A stretch of DNA of 6,911 bases, from contig JANYDR010000525.1 in the NCBI GenBank assembly GCA_025363495.1, positions 1 through 6,911 on the forward strand. The letters are read 5' to 3'. The position numbers were made by a program, and so were the translations under genes. The stretch is from Cyclobacteriaceae bacterium (GTDB taxonomy: Bacteria > Bacteroidota > Bacteroidia > Cytophagales > Cyclobacteriaceae). Shown here one piece after another: positions 5,213 through 6,911 of the stretch (position 1 is the first letter of the stretch; the number at the start of each line of letters is the position of its first letter). The notes under the pieces were generated by a model. The model was not told the DNA's origin. It was given only the letters and a program-made list of their open reading frames with translations, and did not search any database.

Positions 5213-6790
5213 TCAAGCCGGATTTGCCGCGGGTTTCTTTTGGACCCCAAACCGCCTCTTCAATTTGTCCCATACCACGCTATAGAAATCTGCCTCAAAC
5301 AAACGGGCATCCAGACGGGCCTGACGAAGGAATAGAAGGCCGATAATCAGAAGAATAAAATCGGCAGCCCATATACCTACCGGAACACTGATCTTGTCCT
5401 GCCCTGCCCACTTCTCACCCGTGCTCATAACCAGGTAAAAAAATATGAAAAACATGATGGACGTTATTACCGGAACACCAAGGCCACCTTTTTTTATAAT
5501 GGCTCCCAATGGAGCACCAATCAAAAACATTACAATACATGCGATTGAATTGGAGAGGATCTTATGCCATTGAATTTGAAAAATCTTATACTCTGAAATG
5601 TGATTCAACTGAGCGGCATTCATATTTAACATCTGACTTTTAATCATGCGGGTTTGATTAAGAGCCGTTGTCACTTCGTCAAGTTTTATAGGAAGCTTAA
5701 ATAAGCTGTCGGATCGATGTTTTATTTTATCGCTCAACGTATTAGGGTCAGCGAGCTTAAATATTGGTTGCGCCTGAATGTAGGCACTAGCGGTATTGAA
5801 ACTATTGGCAACGCGGGTAAGTGAGTCTTTTTTTCTTCTGTAAGCCTGGAGATCGGAAGGCAACTTGAAGGTATCTACTTTATCATGATACACGAACATG
5901 CTGCTTTTTGCGTTATAAATAGCAAGCCGGGCGCCTCTTATTTCATTCGTCATTGAGTCCATATCCCGGTTCAACTCAAGAATATTACGCATGATGCGAT
6001 TACCCTGAAACCACTTCTTTTCAGTCCGGGTCATGCCAAATGATGCCAGATCGAAAACAATATCCATTTTGCCGAACTTGGTTCTCTGAAGATTCTCAGG
6101 ATTAACGCTTGCCGAAGGAGCGCCCTGACTATTTGTACCTTCCTGGAAGTCATAGCCATTGAATAATTCAAGCTTGAGATACTGATCATTGAGGATCGTA
6201 AACATCTTTCCTGAATCGGCTATCGTGACTTGCTTATTACCGGATTTGCCGCGATGATCATAGATGATAACATCTTTCAATGTCTTACCATCCGGGAATT
6301 TTTTTCCAACTTTTATACTTATGTCCGGAATACCTGAATAAAATGAGCCTTCCTCAAGATCAAGTGCTGGTTTTTTCTGTTTGATGTCATACATCAGACT
6401 ATAGGCCTCAAGGGCAGCCTTGGGTACTATGTTATTATTAATGTAGAAAGCAAAGCCTGTAAGGAAAAGGACAAAAATAAAAATGGGGACCAATGCCCGG
6501 CTAAGAGATATGCCAAGGCTTTTTATTGCTGTTATTTCAAAATGTTCGCTAAGATTTCCAAAAGTAATCAGGGACGAAAGCAGTACGGCAAGAGGAAGCG
6601 CCAATGGCGTCATAAAAATGCCAAAGTAGAAAAGCAAAGCACCGACGACGTCCCAACCCAGGTCCTTTCCGATGATATCGTCGAAATACTTCAACATGTG
6701 CTGTAGAAGTAGAATAAACACCACAACAAGGAACGTGAGGACGAACGGCCCCAGAAAAGAAGAGAGAATGAGCTTGTCTATCTTTTTCAT
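5213..6790 (-). CDS. LptF/LptG family permease (YjgP/YjgQ), lipopolysaccharide export
   Basis: Inner-membrane permease subunit of the LptB2FG ABC transporter that extracts lipopolysaccharide and hands it to the periplasmic bridge. Predicted membrane segments from hydrophobicity: about 12-30, 48-76, 98-118, then 412-431, 438-457 and 471-488, the six-helix plan of the family with the periplasmic region between helices 3 and 4. The N-terminus (KLILSSFLGPFVLTF), the cytoplasmic segment FEITAIKSLGIS (84-95) that resembles the LptB-contacting coupling helix, and the late GAPLGAIIKKGGLGVP (425-440) are typical. At 525 residues it is far longer than E. coli LptF or LptG (about 360): besides the beta-rich periplasmic domain (about 145-260) there is an extra polar, mostly helical stretch at about 262-405. 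Whether it acts as LptF or LptG cannot be decided from sequence alone. The start ATG (6790-6788) abuts the stop codon of a 14-codon reading frame. Confidence 0.93.
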   Translation of the reverse strand: MKKIDKLILSSFLGPFVLTFLVVVFILLLQHMLKYFDDIIGKDLGWDVVGALLFYFGIFMTPLALPLAVLLSSLITFGNLSEHFEITAIKSLGISLSRALVPIFIFVLFLTGFAFYINNNIVPKAALEAYSLMYDIKQKKPALDLEEGSFYSGIPDISIKVGKKFPDGKTLKDVIIYDHRGKSGNKQVTIADSGKMFTILNDQYLKLELFNGYDFQEGTNSQGAPSASVNPENLQRTKFGKMDIVFDLASFGMTRTEKKWFQGNRIMRNILELNRDMDSMTNEIRGARLAIYNAKSSMFVYHDKVDTFKLPSDLQAYRRKKDSLTRVANSFNTASAYIQAQPIFKLADPNTLSDKIKHRSDSLFKLPIKLDEVTTALNQTRMIKSQMLNMNAAQLNHISEYKIFQIQWHKILSNSIACIVMFLIGAPLGAIIKKGGLGVPVITSIMFFIFFYLVMSTGEKWAGQDKISVPVGIWAADFILLIIGLLFLRQARLDARLFEADFYSVVWDKLKRRFGVQKKPAANPA

Positions 6791-6835
6791 TCAAATAAGC
6801 AGTGTCAAAAATAGCGCCATTTTTATCGCTTTCAT
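6791..6835 (-). CDS. Possible 14-residue leader peptide ahead of the LptF/G gene
   Basis: A short frame reads MKAIKMALFLTLLI and stops with TGA directly before the permease ATG, with no bases between. The peptide is basic then hydrophobic, like a signal-peptide start. It could couple translation into the permease or be chance; no ribosome-binding site is seen, and the -7-like element at 6806-6813 lies inside it, which would leave the peptide untranscribed from that promoter. Treated as tentative. Confidence 0.2.
   Translation of the reverse strand: MKAIKMALFLTLLI
6806..6813 (-). promoter_or_regulatory. Candidate -7 element for the LptF/G gene
   Basis: Minus-strand TATTTTTG (6813-6806) matches TAnnTTTG fully and ends 15 bases before the permease ATG, so the leader would be under 12 bases. 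No TTTG is present 19-21 bases upstream, so the -33 element is missing or degenerate. Confidence 0.3.
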
Positions 6836-6874
6836 TTTATATCGCGTTAAATGTCTCTAAATGATAAAAGTTTA

Positions 6875-6882
6875 TAAATTTG
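6875..6882 (+). promoter_or_regulatory. Candidate divergent -7 element on the plus strand
   Basis: TAAATTTG (6875-6882) matches TAnnTTTG fully, within the A/T-rich stretch TTTATAAATTTG. The region 19-21 bases upstream shows only a poor -33 match. If used, transcription would start near 6888-6890 and run off the right edge, divergent from the permease gene. Confidence 0.35.
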
Positions 6883-6886
6883 CGGC

Positions 6887-6901
6887 CCCAATGTCATTGG
6901 G
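6887..6901. promoter_or_regulatory. 15-bp palindrome at the predicted divergent start point
   Basis: CCCAATG (6887-6893) and CATTGGG (6895-6901) are perfect reverse complements around a single T. It overlaps the expected +1 of the plus-strand promoter candidate, the position of a steric repressor site. The one-base centre makes a protein dyad more natural than an RNA hairpin. No known regulator site is recognised. Confidence 0.4.
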
Positions 6902-6911
6902 TGATTTATTG
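6891..6911 (+). CDS. Possible start of a divergent gene, cut by the window edge
   Basis: An ATG at 6891 opens a plus-strand frame of seven codons (MSLGDLL) to the end of the window. It lies 8 bases after the candidate -7 element at 6875-6882, so its mRNA would be almost leaderless. Seven codons are too few to identify a product or prove a gene; only the placement after a good -7 element supports it. Confidence 0.2.

Noticed and set aside
6549..6794. Minus-strand 81-codon frame overlapping the permease start
   Set aside because: It starts at a TTG in another frame of the permease gene and codes for no recognisable protein, while the permease frame has clear membrane helices.

Overview
The window looks like chromosomal housekeeping DNA from a member of the Bacteroidota (class Cytophagia or a relative is most likely; no rRNA is present to settle this). 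Three things point there: a short primary sigma factor of 287 residues without region 1.1; promoters of the TTTG / TAnnTTTG type in front of rpsO and probably rpoD; and start codons without a visible Shine-Dalgarno sequence, preceded by A/T-rich leaders. All six convincing genes lie on the minus strand, so transcription runs from right to left.

In transcription order: an LptF/LptG-type permease for lipopolysaccharide export (5213-6790); rpsO for ribosomal protein S15 (4867-5142) with a clear promoter of its own; pnp for polynucleotide phosphorylase (2638-4779), separated from rpsO by a terminator-like hairpin; rpoD/sigA (1516-2379); then trxB (348-1298) and the first 117 codons of bshB1 (1-351), which overlap by 4 bases and are probably translationally coupled. 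The rpsO-pnp order is the classical one in bacteria. The trxB-bshB1 pair joins thioredoxin reduction to bacillithiol synthesis, so it reads as a thiol-redox unit.

The gaps on both sides of rpoD are the structured part of the window. The rpoD-trxB gap (1299-1515) holds four hairpins in about 180 bases, including a 33-bp-arm imperfect inverted repeat and a rho-independent terminator for rpoD. The pnp-rpoD gap (2380-2637) holds two 37-base direct copies and one inverted copy of an intergenic repeat, which folds with an inner dyad into a nested hairpin right after the pnp stop codon, followed by a candidate rpoD promoter with a dyad in its spacer. The right end (6791-6911) is a probable divergent control region with candidate -7 elements on both strands and a 15-bp palindrome.

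I see no mobile element, CRISPR array, defence system or new gene cluster. The most useful leads are the repeat-derived RNA structures around rpoD and pnp, the possible SigA autoregulation, and the trxB-bshB1 coupling.
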